DNA of 55,498 nt, taken from NCBI GenBank assembly GCA_944326535.1, contig CALVEJ010000002.1, positions 1 through 55,498 on the forward strand, in the 5' to 3' direction. The DNA is from Candidatus Gastranaerophilales bacterium (lineage in GTDB: Bacteria > Cyanobacteriota > Vampirovibrionia > Gastranaerophilales > Gastranaerophilaceae). Positions within the stretch are counted from its first letter, which is position 1, and each line of letters opens with the position of its first letter. Below the pieces are notes generated by a model that was not told where the DNA came from, ran no database searches, and saw only the letters and a program-made list of their open reading frames with translations. Made by a program: the position numbers and the translations under genes. Below are positions 42,127 to 51,436 of the stretch, piece after piece.

Positions 42127-42963
42127 TTGAACAATCTACTTCATAAGGATAATCAAGTTTTGTATTCCGATGTTCCTCCTACTAAATTGAGGAATAAAGA
42201 GGAAAAATTCAGAGCGGCAAAACCCACTCCTTTTTGGCGATGGGTTGCTGATCAGTTTTTTTACAATATGCTTGAGAACAGATTTTTCTCTTTGAAAATA
42301 AAAAACGAAGAAAACTATGAAAAAAGAAATCCTGATTTTGCAAATATAATTTACGCCCCGCACAACAACTGGTGGGACGGAATAGTCGGATACAATCTCT
42401 GCCGCAGAATTTTTAAAACCGACATAAGAATGATGATTGAGGAAATGAACAGATTTCCTATTCTTGCAAAAGCAGGAGCTTTTCCGGTAAACAAGAAATC
42501 ACCTCAGGCATCGATGAGGGCATTGCAGTATTCTGTAGACGAACTTTGTGACAAAACAAAATCTCTGTGGATTTTTCCACAGGGTATAATCAGACCGCCG
42601 ATGTACCGCCCTATTCAGTTTCAGACGGGTATGGCATATATTGCAAAAAATGTTGTCAAAAAAGCAGGCGGCATAAATCTTATCCCTGTAGCAGTCAACT
42701 ATCCTTTCTTGAGAGAAGATAAGCCCGAAGTCCTCTGTGAAGTCGGTGAGCCGTATGTTCTTACAGACAAAAATGTGGACAGAAAAGCTCTTACCCATGA
42801 GCTTGAGCAAAAGTTTGAAATGCTCTGTGACAAACAATTCCACGATATTACACAGGGTAATATTGAAGAATACGAATACCTCTACAAACAAAAACTCAAA
42901 TGGTATAAAAAACTTGAAAAACGACTGAAAAAAATTGATGTGCCTTCGGGTTCAGGTGTTTAA
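42127..42963 (+). CDS. Lysophospholipid acyltransferase-like protein (PlsC-type)
   Basis: 278 aa. The acyltransferase motif I is a variant HX4D (APHNNWWDG); motif III reads WIFPQGIIRPP, with FPQG instead of FPEG, and AFPVNKKSPQASMRALQYS fills motif II. This matches the 1-acyl-sn-glycerol-3-phosphate acyltransferase-like group near carotenoid/glycolipid genes, so it may acylate a glycolipid rather than lysophosphatidate. No TM helix; a soluble or peripheral enzyme. The start is TTG 42127, the only in-frame start before the fold; AAGGAG lies 12 bases upstream, farther than usual. Confidence 0.85.
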   Translation: MNNLLHKDNQVLYSDVPPTKLRNKEEKFRAAKPTPFWRWVADQFFYNMLENRFFSLKIKNEENYEKRNPDFANIIYAPHNNWWDGIVGYNLCRRIFKTDIRMMIEEMNRFPILAKAGAFPVNKKSPQASMRALQYSVDELCDKTKSLWIFPQGIIRPPMYRPIQFQTGMAYIAKNVVKKAGGINLIPVAVNYPFLREDKPEVLCEVGEPYVLTDKNVDRKALTHELEQKFEMLCDKQFHDITQGNIEEYEYLYKQKLKWYKKLEKRLKKIDVPSGSGV

Positions 42964-42974
42964 AAAACAGCAGT

Positions 42975-43430
42975 TTAAACGAAATTTACAAACCTCAAAA
43001 GCTTTTTAAAAAATCCTTTCATTCCCGATTCATAGGATATAGGATCATCCTGATAATATGGTTTGTATGCATCTATTATATTTTGCGGCAGGGGGTTTCC
43101 GTCCTTGAACTCAAATGCAATCATCTCAAGCAATTCAATTTGCTGGTCGTTAAAGTCTATATTTTTTTCTTTTATATCCTCGTCTGCCTCATAGTGACAC
43201 AGTGCGTGCCATGCAGCATGTATTGACGGATCATCACAGCCCTTTGGAAAACGCAAAAGGCCGTCTTTTACGCTCAGTCGTTCCGTAAGCACGGCAATAA
43301 TTATGTTTCCTACATATTTTCTTTGTGTAGTATAATCAATCTCTTGATCTGAGCGGTCAAGAGATTTTACTTTTTTTTGCACAAATGATTTTATATCGGA
43401 TAAAATTATACTAATTCTGTTGTTTTGCAT
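42975..43430 (-). CDS. Hypothetical protein downstream of blaI-like gene
   Basis: 151 aa, soluble, mostly helical, no recognised domain. It starts inside the 3' end of the repressor gene (25-base overlap), so it is translationally coupled and probably repressor-controlled. Features: TERLSVKDGLLRFPKGCDDPSIHAAWHALCHYEADEDIKE (His/Cys-rich), QQIELLEMIAFEFKDG, and a hydrophobic basic end (GFFKKLLRFVNFV). I do not recognise the family; BlaR1-type sensor residues are absent. Confidence 0.72.
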   Translation of the reverse strand: MQNNRISIILSDIKSFVQKKVKSLDRSDQEIDYTTQRKYVGNIIIAVLTERLSVKDGLLRFPKGCDDPSIHAAWHALCHYEADEDIKEKNIDFNDQQIELLEMIAFEFKDGNPLPQNIIDAYKPYYQDDPISYESGMKGFFKKLLRFVNFV

Positions 43431-43777
43431 TCTCTTTGTCTTGCACTCATACCTGAAACAGCTTGTGCAAGTGAGTTCATATCGTTGTTAAAGTACTGGC
43501 TGGCAAGTTTTTTGATAGCCTGCTGCGCCATTTCATCACGGGAAGACACTGTTTTGTAAAAGAATTTTTTGCCCTGTTTGTATCTGACAAGCATATTCTT
43601 TTCAACAAGTCTGTCCATAACCGTTTTCACTGTAGTATATGCCCTTTTGGCTTCAGAGAGTCTGTTTATTGACTCTTGAACTTCATTTACAGAAACATCT
43701 ATACCTTCTATTTCTTCAATCATCCAGATTGTTTTCATAATTTCATTTTCGAGACTTCCGTGTGAATAATTCATCAT
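43406..43777 (-). CDS. BlaI/MecI/CopY-family transcriptional repressor
   Basis: 123 aa. N-terminal winged helix (LENEIMKTIWMIEEIEGIDVSVNEVQESINR, then KRAYTTVKTVMDRLVEKNMLVRYKQGKKFFYKTVSSRDEM) and a helical dimer domain with KLASQYFNNDMNSLAQAV. These repressors bind short palindromes and are inactivated by proteolysis (BlaR1) or copper. No blaR1 or beta-lactamase gene is adjacent. An inverted repeat covers its own -10 region, suggesting autorepression. AAAGGAT precedes the ATG pair at 43777/43774. Confidence 0.92.
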   Translation of the reverse strand: MMNYSHGSLENEIMKTIWMIEEIEGIDVSVNEVQESINRLSEAKRAYTTVKTVMDRLVEKNMLVRYKQGKKFFYKTVSSRDEMAQQAIKKLASQYFNNDMNSLAQAVSGMSARQRECKTTELV

Positions 43778-43808
43778 TTATCCTTTTTTTAAATTACATA
43801 CCAATACA

Positions 43809-43825
43809 ATTACAATTATAGTAAT
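43809..43825. promoter_or_regulatory. Candidate operator of the BlaI-type repressor
   Basis: ATTAC-N7-GTAAT inverted repeat. Its spacer and right half contain TATAAT on the minus strand, the probable -10 of the repressor promoter, so bound protein would shut off its own gene. The arms resemble, but do not match, the TACA/TGTA operators of the family. Confidence 0.5.
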
Positions 43826-43920
43826 ACAAAATAAGAGAAATTAAAACATTTTGGTCGCAAAAATCCCAAAAAAATTAAAAAATTTCATGAAATTATCTAT
43901 ATAAAAATGCCCTTATTTTC

Positions 43921-44196
43921 TTATTGTACACTATCAAAAAGCGGACCCATTTCGATTTTTTCATAACCGCCGCCGAGGTCTATTACCCTGCCGGAGCTTT
44001 TGGCAGTAGGGGCGCTTACCTGTCTGATCTGATCAGAGTATGCCGCTTTTTCTTTGAAACCTCCCGTAAAGTCGCTTGCATGTATTACAACACCGCTTTG
44101 GGCATTTACTACGGGTTTTTTGGTACCCTGACAGCCTGTCACAGTAAATAACAATAAACAGATTAAACAAATACCTGTGATTTTGAGATATTTCAT
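43921..44196 (-). CDS. Small lipoprotein of unknown function
   Basis: 91 aa from ATG 44196, which has GGAG eight bases upstream; an upstream in-frame start at 44223 lacks this. The signal MKYLKITGICLICLLLFTVTGC has a clear lipobox with Cys near residue 22. The remaining ~70 residues (SGVVIHASDFTGGFKEKAAYS, GGGYEKIEMGPLFDSVQ) show no known domain. It is read in the same direction as the blaI-like pair but lies upstream with a 143-bp gap. Confidence 0.75.
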   Translation of the reverse strand: MKYLKITGICLICLLLFTVTGCQGTKKPVVNAQSGVVIHASDFTGGFKEKAAYSDQIRQVSAPTAKSSGRVIDLGGGYEKIEMGPLFDSVQ

Positions 44197-44363
44197 TTCT
44201 GCTCCTGTTTTTTGTAAACACACTTTGATTACAGTTTTATGAGGTTTTCTACTACCATTATAGCATAGGTATTCTAAAATGCATTATTTTTTAATAAAAA
44301 ACATACCTTTGTATGATATATTGTTTATATATCTTTACATAGCAACTTTTCATGAAATTATTG

Positions 44364-44369
44364 TATAAT
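44364..44369 (+). promoter_or_regulatory. -10 box of adenine deaminase gene (leaderless type)
   Basis: TATAAT ends 7 bases before ATG 44377. No Shine-Dalgarno site is seen. A GTG at 44371 is an alternative start but would lie ahead of the predicted transcript start. Confidence 0.55.
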
Positions 44370-44376
44370 TGTGACC

Positions 44377-46086
44377 ATGGAAAAAATAATCAAAATAGCT
44401 AAAGGAGAGGAAAAAGCAGATCTTGTTTTGAAAAATGCAAGAGTAATCAATGTTTTTTCCGAAGAAATATATGATGCGGATATTGCGCTTTGTGACGGAT
44501 TAATAGCGGGCGTGGCATCCGGATATCAGGGAAAAGAAGAAATTGACCTGAATGGTAAGTACGTCTCTCCTTCCTTTATTGACGGACATGTGCATATCGA
44601 AAGTTCAATGCTTTTGCCTGCCGAGTTTGCAAAAATGGTTGTACCTTCCGGTACGACTACAATTGTTGCGGATCCGCATGAAATTTCAAATGTAATGGGG
44701 CTTCAGGGTATAAGTTTTATGAGAGAGGCATCAAAAAACTTGCCGCTTGATGTTTATATGACCCTTCCTTCCTGTGTTCCGGCAACATTTCTTGAAACAT
44801 CTGGTGTCGATTTAAACAGTTATGATCTTGCGCTTCTTATAGATGCTCCATGGGTTTTGGGAATAGCGGAAATGATGAATTTTCCCGGAGTTGTTGCTTG
44901 TGATTCTGCAGTGTTGAGCAAGATAAAACTCGGACTTGAAAAATCAAAACGTATAGACGGACATGCTCCTCACCTGAGCGGAAAGGATCTCAATGCTTAT
45001 GTTGCGGCGGGAATACGCTCTGATCATGAATGTACAACTTGTGAGGAAGCGATAGAAAAACTTCGGCTCGGAATGTATCTCATGGTTAGAGAGGCAACAG
45101 GCGCAAGAGATTTGGAACCTTTGATTCCGGTCTTGAAAAAATATAATACAAGAAAATGTATGTTTGTAACGGATGACAGACATCCGCAGCATTTGAAGAA
45201 ACATATCTCAAGAATGGTTAAAAAAGCTGTAGAACTTGGTCTTGACCCGATAAAGGCAGTTCAAATGGCAAGTTTGAATACTGCTGAATATTTTAATCTG
45301 AAAAACCTCGGCGCAGTTGCCCCCGGATTTAAGGCTGATTTGCTGGTTCTGGATAACCTGAAAGATTTTGAACCTGAAATTGTAATTAAAAACGGAAAAA
45401 TTGTTGCACGAAACGGCAGTATGACTGTCAATCTGGATAGTCTGAAACCGCCGGCTTTGAGAGGTTCTGTTAACATAAAATATCTTTATCACGATGATTT
45501 GAAAATAAAAGTTCCGAAAGGAAAAACACGGGTTAAAACAATAAATGTCCTGCCGAAACAGCTTATTACAAAATGTTCCTTTGAAAATCCGGAAGTAAAA
45601 GACGGTCATGCAAATTCAAATATAAAAGACGATATTTTAAAAATAGCCGTTATCGAAAGACATAAAGCAACCGGCAATATAGGACTCGGCTTTGTAAAAG
45701 GTTTTGGTCTTAAGTCCGGAGCAATTGCGTCTACTGTTGCACACGATTCTCACAATATGATTGTTATAGGTACAAATGATGAAGATATGTATTATGCAGC
45801 AGTGGAACTTGTGAAATCGCAGGGCGGAAAAATTGTTGTAGAAAATAAAAAAACGCTTGCACACCTCAAACTTCCTGTTGCCGGATTGATGTCGGACAAA
45901 ACAGCGGAAGAAGTTCAGGTACAAATTAAACAGCTTGATGAAGCTGCGGCAAAAATCGGCTGCAAGATAGGTGAGCCTTTTATGAGCATGGCTTTTCTTT
46001 CTCTGTCCGTTATTCCGGAGTTGAAAATTACCGACAAGGGCTTGATTGATGTAAACAAATTCGAAGTTACGGATTTGTTTGTTTAA
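44377..46086 (+). CDS. ade: Adenine deaminase
   Basis: 569 aa amidohydrolase that converts adenine to hypoxanthine and ammonia in purine salvage. Metal ligands are in FIDGHVHIESSML (HxH); GTTTIVADPHEISNVMG, IDGHAPHLSGKDLNAYVAAGIRSDHE and MFVTDDRHP follow. The C-terminal adenine-deaminase domain (GLGFVKGFGLKSGAIASTVAHDSHNM, about 430-560) is typical. Length 569 aa is normal. It is monocistronic, converging with kdsA 6 bp away. Confidence 0.96.
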   Translation: MEKIIKIAKGEEKADLVLKNARVINVFSEEIYDADIALCDGLIAGVASGYQGKEEIDLNGKYVSPSFIDGHVHIESSMLLPAEFAKMVVPSGTTTIVADPHEISNVMGLQGISFMREASKNLPLDVYMTLPSCVPATFLETSGVDLNSYDLALLIDAPWVLGIAEMMNFPGVVACDSAVLSKIKLGLEKSKRIDGHAPHLSGKDLNAYVAAGIRSDHECTTCEEAIEKLRLGMYLMVREATGARDLEPLIPVLKKYNTRKCMFVTDDRHPQHLKKHISRMVKKAVELGLDPIKAVQMASLNTAEYFNLKNLGAVAPGFKADLLVLDNLKDFEPEIVIKNGKIVARNGSMTVNLDSLKPPALRGSVNIKYLYHDDLKIKVPKGKTRVKTINVLPKQLITKCSFENPEVKDGHANSNIKDDILKIAVIERHKATGNIGLGFVKGFGLKSGAIASTVAHDSHNMIVIGTNDEDMYYAAVELVKSQGGKIVVENKKTLAHLKLPVAGLMSDKTAEEVQVQIKQLDEAAAKIGCKIGEPFMSMAFLSLSVIPELKITDKGLIDVNKFEVTDLFV

Positions 46087-46092
46087 AACTAT

Positions 46093-46914
46093 CTAGTTTA
46101 CCAGTTTAAATATATCGTTACAGATTTTGAAAACATCCGAAGCTGTTTCAACAGAAAGCATGTTAGGTCCGTCACACAATGCACTGTCCGGATCGGGATG
46201 TATTTCAAAAAACAGTGCTTTGGCACCTGCAGCTATTGCTGCTTTTGCCAGAGTGGGGACAAATTTTCTCTCGCCTGAAGAGCAATCTCCCGCACCTCCG
46301 GGAAGCTGAACACTGTGTGTTGCATCGAAGACAACCGGTATGCCCATTTCCTGCATTATGGGAATACCTCTCATGTCCACAACCAGATTGTTGTAACCGA
46401 AACTTGAACCTCTGTCAGTGAAAAGAACTTTGTCATTTCCGGAGTCAAATACTTTTTGAGCAAGCGGCTTCATCTGTGCCGGAGCGAGGAACTGACCTTT
46501 TTTTATGTTAACTATTTTGCCTGTTTTTGCGGCAGCAACGAGCAAATCAGTTTGTCTGCACAAAAATGCCGGTATTTGGATTATATCAGCGACCTGAGCA
46601 ACGGGCTCCGCCTGATCCGGGGTATGTATATCCGTTACTATCGGCAGATCAAATTCTTTTTTTACTTCTGAGAGCAGTTCAAGCCCCTTTTCCAAACCGG
46701 GACCTCTGTATGATTTGATGGAGCTTCTGTTGGCTTTGTCAAAGGAAGATTTAAAAATATAATTTATATCAAGTTCCTGCGTAAGTTTTTTGAGTTTTTC
46801 AGCGACAGTAAACAGTATATCTCTGCTTTCAATTGCGCATGGTCCGGCAAGTATTGTGAGCTTGTCTGCGCCTATTTCAAAATTTCTTAATTTCACCGGT
46901 TTTATTTGAGTCAT
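46093..46914 (-). CDS. kdsA: 3-deoxy-8-phosphooctulonate synthase
   Basis: 273 aa from ATG 46914; a TTG at 46944 would add ten residues without family support. KdsA condenses phosphoenolpyruvate with arabinose-5-phosphate to Kdo-8-phosphate for lipopolysaccharide. Signatures: [34 protein letters not shown] (substrate loop), [33 protein letters not shown] and [12 protein letters not shown]. The Cys and Asn/metal positions suggest a metal-independent or dependent class that I cannot settle. It marks an outer-membrane organism. Confidence 0.95.
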   Translation of the reverse strand: MTQIKPVKLRNFEIGADKLTILAGPCAIESRDILFTVAEKLKKLTQELDINYIFKSSFDKANRSSIKSYRGPGLEKGLELLSEVKKEFDLPIVTDIHTPDQAEPVAQVADIIQIPAFLCRQTDLLVAAAKTGKIVNIKKGQFLAPAQMKPLAQKVFDSGNDKVLFTDRGSSFGYNNLVVDMRGIPIMQEMGIPVVFDATHSVQLPGGAGDCSSGERKFVPTLAKAAIAAGAKALFFEIHPDPDSALCDGPNMLSVETASDVFKICNDIFKLVN

Positions 46915-47029
46915 ATCCTCTATCCTATATAATTCTTTTGACAATCATCTGCCATAATTGTAAAATCGTATCAGATAAGCTTTATTATAACATTAAATTA
47001 TTTTTATAATAAGAACTCAGGAGCAAAAA

Positions 47030-48100
47030 ATGTTAATAGAGGAATTATTGGAAGCAGCCGTAGGGCAAGGCGCAAGTGATATACATATTTCGGCAAATCT
47101 CCCGCCGGTATTTCGTATAGACGGAAAACTGGTAAGAACAAATCATGAATCACTTACCGCAGAAAATGTTGAAACACTTGTTTTCCCTATATTGAATAAT
47201 GAACAAAGACGCCGTCTTGAACAGGATTGGGAACTTGACCTTTCATACGGTATTCATGGCATAGGCAGATTTCGTGTCAATGTTTATAAAAATAACGGCA
47301 CATATGCTGCCGCATTCAGAACTATCAATACAGAAGTTCCGTCATTTGAAACTCTCGGGCTTCCTGCGGTAGTCAGAAAAATTACGGAAAAGCCAAGAGG
47401 ACTTATTCTTGTAACAGGTCCTACAGGTTCAGGTAAATCAACAACTCTTGCTTCAATGATTGACTATATAAATGAAACAAGAAATGAACACATTTTGACA
47501 ATTGAAGATCCTGTCGAATTTATTCACAAGTCTAAAAAGAGTGTAGTACACCAAAGAGAACTCGGACAAGATACACGTTCTTTTGCAAATGCTTTGAAAT
47601 CAGCCTTACGTGAAGACCCTGATATTATTCTCGTAGGTGAGCTGCGTGACCTTGAAACAATCAGCCTTGCTATTACAGCAGCAGAAACAGGCCACCTTGT
47701 TATGGGTACTTTGCATACTTCTTCTGCAAGCCAGACAATTGACCGTATCATTGACGTATTCCCTCAGGGACAGCAGCAGCAGATTCGTATCATGCTTTCA
47801 AACTCGCTTTGTGCGGTATTTTCACAGACTCTTTTACCAAAATTAAATGAAAACGGCGAAAAGAGAGGTCGTGTAATGGCTCAGGAAATCATGGTTGTTA
47901 ACGGAGCTATTGCAAACCTTATTCGTGAAGGAAAAACTTCGCAGATGTATTCTGCAATTCAAACAGGGGCTTCGCAGGGCATGCAGACACTTGAAACAGC
48001 TCTGGCAAATCTCTACAGATCAAAACTCATTTCTGCAGAAGATGCGCTTGCAAAATCAAGCCGTCCGGATGAATTGAAAAGATTAATCAATATGGCATAA
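47030..48100 (+). CDS. pilT: Type IV pilus retraction ATPase PilT
   Basis: 356 aa hexameric ATPase that pulls type IV pili in, driving twitching. N-terminal PAS-like domain (EAAVGQGASDIHISANLPPVFRIDGKL), Walker A GPTGSGKST (about 130-138), Asp box HILTIEDPVEFIH, Walker B PDIILVGELRDLETI, His box GTLHTSSA and the C-terminal retraction motif AIQTGASQGMQTL. Strong AGGAG before the ATG; TATAAT about 25 bases upstream. No pilB or other pilus gene is near. Confidence 0.95.
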   Translation: MLIEELLEAAVGQGASDIHISANLPPVFRIDGKLVRTNHESLTAENVETLVFPILNNEQRRRLEQDWELDLSYGIHGIGRFRVNVYKNNGTYAAAFRTINTEVPSFETLGLPAVVRKITEKPRGLILVTGPTGSGKSTTLASMIDYINETRNEHILTIEDPVEFIHKSKKSVVHQRELGQDTRSFANALKSALREDPDIILVGELRDLETISLAITAAETGHLVMGTLHTSSASQTIDRIIDVFPQGQQQQIRIMLSNSLCAVFSQTLLPKLNENGEKRGRVMAQEIMVVNGAIANLIREGKTSQMYSAIQTGASQGMQTLETALANLYRSKLISAEDALAKSSRPDELKRLINMA

Positions 48101-48143
48101 GATTTTTGTAATCTTGTTATACAGGTATTTTTTATATTAGTAT

Positions 48144-48173
48144 GCGGGTTGGAGATTTCTATTCCCAACCTGC
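48144..48173. terminator. Hairpin between pilT and recF
   Basis: GCGGGTTGG pairs with CCAACCTGC (one G-T) around a 12-base loop. It lies between converging stops, 3 bp from the recF stop. There is no clean T-run, so strength is doubtful. Confidence 0.55.
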
Positions 48174-48176
48174 AAT

Positions 48177-49304
48177 TTAGAGAAGTTTTCCATCGGCAAT
48201 TTTAAAAATCTCAACATCTCTCAAATATTCATCATCAAAATGCAGTGTATCAACTGATGTTATTATGGTCTGAGTATTTTTTCCTATGGCGTTCAAAAGG
48301 TAATTCTGACGAATGTTGTCAAGCTCGGCAAGCACATCATCCAGAAGCAAAACCGGTGTGTCATCTATTTTTTGTTTTATCAGTTCCAGTTCGGCAAGTT
48401 TGAGGCTCAGTACGATAGTTCTTTGCTGCCCTTGTGATGCAAATCTTTTTGCATCAATATCATTTATAAAAAATGAAACATCATCTCTGTGCGGTCCGAC
48501 AAGGGACTGAGCACGAATAATCTCTTCAAGTTTTCTTTGTTCAAGTTTTTCTTCAAAACTCTTTGCAATAGATTCAACAGAAATGTCATCTGATATAACA
48601 AAGTTTACATCTCCCAGCACTGTTGAGTTGTATGTTGTTGTCAAAAGTTCTTGCTGTGCAATCTGCAAATGTTTTTCCATTGCGATTTTTTGAATTTCTT
48701 TCAAAAATTTAAGCCGCAAGAGGATTATATTGCTTCCCGCAACAATAAGCTGTGTATTAAATACATCAAGAAGCGATGTACCAGCATTTATGTTTCCCTT
48801 AATTTCTTTAAGATGATTATTTTTTTGGATACGGATTTTGTTATATTTTGAAATTCTGTCAGGATATGCCGGATAAATCTGGCTTATAGCCATATCAAGC
48901 CAGCTTCGTCTGTCATCGGGAACACCTCGTAACAATAGCAAATCGTTCACCGAAAATGAGACAACAGAAAAATTTGAACAAAAATCTGCAGATTTTGTTT
49001 TCTTTACACCATTAACTTTCAGCTCTTTTCTTTTGGGAGGACTTATCAAAATTTCCAATTCCTGCTCAATATCATTTTTTTCGACGACGGCTTTTAGTTT
49101 TGCAAAATCTTTGTTCCAGAAGATAAGCTCGCTGTCCGTTTTTGATCTTGCGGAATCAAGACAGGAAAGATAGTATATTGATTCGAGAAGATTTGTTTTT
49201 CCCTGTGCGTTTTTGCCTATCAAAAGGATTTTGTCGGCAGAAAAATCAAGGTGCAAATCCTCATAATTTCTGAAATTTTTGAGCTCTATTGATTTGATAA
49301 ACAT
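48177..49304 (-). CDS. recF: DNA replication and repair protein RecF
   Basis: 375 aa SMC-like ATPase that, with RecO and RecR, loads RecA at gaps. N-terminal KSIELKNFRNYEDLHLDFS, Walker A LIGKNAQGKTNLL (about 28-40), ABC signature SQGQQRTIVLSLKLAELELI and Walker B PVLLLDDVLAELD. Length is normal. TGATATAAT ends 6 bases before the ATG and there is no ribosome site: leaderless type. It is not beside dnaA/dnaN/gyrB as in many bacteria. It ends at the hairpin facing pilT. Confidence 0.95.
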   Translation of the reverse strand: MFIKSIELKNFRNYEDLHLDFSADKILLIGKNAQGKTNLLESIYYLSCLDSARSKTDSELIFWNKDFAKLKAVVEKNDIEQELEILISPPKRKELKVNGVKKTKSADFCSNFSVVSFSVNDLLLLRGVPDDRRSWLDMAISQIYPAYPDRISKYNKIRIQKNNHLKEIKGNINAGTSLLDVFNTQLIVAGSNIILLRLKFLKEIQKIAMEKHLQIAQQELLTTTYNSTVLGDVNFVISDDISVESIAKSFEEKLEQRKLEEIIRAQSLVGPHRDDVSFFINDIDAKRFASQGQQRTIVLSLKLAELELIKQKIDDTPVLLLDDVLAELDNIRQNYLLNAIGKNTQTIITSVDTLHFDDEYLRDVEIFKIADGKLL

Positions 49305-49310
49305 AGTTTG

Positions 49311-49319
49311 ATTATATCA
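49311..49319 (-). promoter_or_regulatory. Extended -10 box of recF (leaderless type)
   Basis: Minus-strand TGATATAAT; the six bases CAAACT separate it from ATG 49304. Confidence 0.6.
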
Positions 49320-49412
49320 TCTCAAGGCGGCTGAGAAAATTAAGCAAGAAGTCTATACAAAATTTTTTTGATGATAAAATATTTATAACGAATACAAAAA
49401 GAGGAATTAAGA

Positions 49413-50903
49413 ATGTTAGAAAACAACCCGACTCTTAATACAATCAGAAATACAAGAATACAAAAACTTACGGAATTGGCGGACAAAGGAATAAATCCGT
49501 ATCCGTATTCATATGACAAAAATGCATCTGCAAAAATGCTGCAGGAAAAATACAAAGATCTGCCTGCAGGCGAAGAAACAAATGATGAATATTTTGTTGC
49601 CGGAAGAATTATGGCAATGAGAAATACCGGCATGTTTATCGATCTTATGGATGCATCGGGAAAAATCCAGATATTTTCACACAAAGAAAATATGGATGCC
49701 GAAAAAATTAAAGCGCTAAAACTTATAGACATAGGCGATATTGTAGGATTTCAGGGAACAATCAGAAGAACACCCAGAGGCGAACTTTCTATCAAAGCGA
49801 CAAATTACAAACTGCTTTCAAAATCGCTTCTTCCTCTTCCTGAAAAATTTCATGGGCTCACAGACGTTGATACCAGATACAGACAGCGCTATGTTGATTT
49901 AATTATGAATGAAGATGTCAGAGACACTTTCAGAAAAAGAAGTCTTATTATTCAAAAAATCAGAGAGTATCTGGCAAAACATGATTTTCTTGAAGTGGAA
50001 ACTCCTATCTTGCAGACAACTGCATCAGGTGCAAATGCCAGACCTTTTACAACACATCACAATGCACTTGATATGGATTTGACTTTGAGAATTGCTCTTG
50101 AGTTGTATTTGAAAAGACTTATTGTCGGCGGCGTTTCTGAAAGAGTTTATGAAATCGGAAGATGCTTCAGAAATGAAGGTATAGACACAAGACACAATCC
50201 TGAATTTACCATGATTGAACTCTATCAGGCATATGCTGATTACAATGACATGATGACACTGACAGAAAACATGGTTGCATACGTTGCACAGGAAGTTCTC
50301 GGAACTTTAAAAATTAAATACGGAGAAAATGAAATAGATCTTACTCCTCCGTGGGACAGAAAGACAATGCTCGGCTCAATCAAAGAAGCAACCGGGGTTG
50401 ACTTTATGGAAATATACGATGCAAAACAAGCTGTCGAAGCAGCAAAAAAACTTCATGTTGAAGTTGATGATGACATGAACTGGGGTCAGGTTGTAGAGGC
50501 TGTATTTGAAGAAAAAATTGAACCTTCTCTTATTCAGCCCTGCCACATTATAGACTATCCGAGAGAAATCTCTCCGCTTGCAAAAGTTCACAGAGACAAT
50601 TCAAGACTCACAGAACGTTTTGAAACACGTATAAACGGATGGGAACTGGCAAATGCCTTCTCTGAACTGACAGATCCGATTGATCAGAGAAGCAGATTTG
50701 AAGCTCAGGCTCTTGCAAAAGCCAATGGTGATGAAGAAGCAATGGAACTTGATGAAGACTTCATTACATCTCTGGAATACGGTATGCCTCCGACAGGCGG
50801 TATGGGTATGGGTATTGACAGATTGGTAATGCTTTTAACAAATTCACCGACAATCAGAGACGTAATCGCCTTCCCGACAATGAGACCCCTTGATAATAAA
50901 TAA
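49413..50903 (+). CDS. lysS: Lysyl-tRNA synthetase (class II)
   Basis: 496 aa. The anticodon-binding OB domain (about 55-155; VAGRIMAMRNTGMFIDLMDASGKIQIF) precedes the class II core: motif 1 region FRKRSLIIQKIREYLAKHDFLEVETPIL, motif 2 YEIGRCFRNEGIDTRHNPEFTMIE, motif 3 GMPPTGGMGMGIDRLVMLLTNSPTIRDV. Catalyses Lys-tRNA formation. AGAGGAATTAAGA precedes the ATG. A strong terminator follows, shared with grxC. Confidence 0.97.
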   Translation: MLENNPTLNTIRNTRIQKLTELADKGINPYPYSYDKNASAKMLQEKYKDLPAGEETNDEYFVAGRIMAMRNTGMFIDLMDASGKIQIFSHKENMDAEKIKALKLIDIGDIVGFQGTIRRTPRGELSIKATNYKLLSKSLLPLPEKFHGLTDVDTRYRQRYVDLIMNEDVRDTFRKRSLIIQKIREYLAKHDFLEVETPILQTTASGANARPFTTHHNALDMDLTLRIALELYLKRLIVGGVSERVYEIGRCFRNEGIDTRHNPEFTMIELYQAYADYNDMMTLTENMVAYVAQEVLGTLKIKYGENEIDLTPPWDRKTMLGSIKEATGVDFMEIYDAKQAVEAAKKLHVEVDDDMNWGQVVEAVFEEKIEPSLIQPCHIIDYPREISPLAKVHRDNSRLTERFETRINGWELANAFSELTDPIDQRSRFEAQALAKANGDEEAMELDEDFITSLEYGMPPTGGMGMGIDRLVMLLTNSPTIRDVIAFPTMRPLDNK

Positions 50904-50929
50904 ACGATAATAAATAAATTAAGTTTATA

Positions 50930-50958
50930 AAAAAGAACCGGTTTATCCGGTTCTTTTT
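50930..50958. terminator. Bidirectional terminator of lysS and grxC
   Basis: AAAAAGAACCGG / CCGGTTCTTTTT, a perfect 12-bp stem with loop TTTAT. The right arm overlaps the grxC stop codon. Confidence 0.92.
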
Positions 50959-51220
50959 ATTTTAGATATCCGGATAACTTCCCTTCGGAAACAATTTCTT
51001 TCAAGTCGGAATAACCACCTATATGCTTACCGTTGATAACTATTTGCGGAACAGTAACATGACCGTTTATTCCAAACTGTTTGCCGAGTTGTTTTCTCAG
51101 ATTTTCCTCATCATGGGAGATATCATACTCGTTGAAATCAAGATAATTGTCCCTCAAAAGTGCTTTTGCTTTTTGACAAAAAGGACATGTGGGAATAGTA
51201 AAAATTTCTATATCATTCAT
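50957..51220 (-). CDS. grxC: Glutaredoxin
   Basis: 87 aa. Active site CPFC at residues 12-15 in IFTIPTCPFCQKAK, with the cis-Pro segment VTVPQIVINGKHIGG and the C-terminal DLKEIVSEGKL. Class I dithiol glutaredoxin; it reduces disulfides and mixed glutathione disulfides. The Phe in place of Tyr in CPYC is a common variation. Monocistronic; its stop lies within the lysS terminator stem. Confidence 0.95.
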   Translation of the reverse strand: MNDIEIFTIPTCPFCQKAKALLRDNYLDFNEYDISHDEENLRKQLGKQFGINGHVTVPQIVINGKHIGGYSDLKEIVSEGKLSGYLK

Positions 51221-51436
51221 AATTTTTCACCCTGCTGTAACTACGATATTATGAACTGTACAAATTAATAAAACATTGCCAAAACGGCTATTTTTTTTTA
51301 GTTTTAAAAATAATCCCGAGACAGTGGCTGCGCTTTGGGTTTTTGTTCAACAACTCTGTTAAAACAATTTTTTGTAGATAAAAACCGTAAAATATGCTAA
51401 AATTTCTTTAAACAAATACATAACGGAGAATTAATT

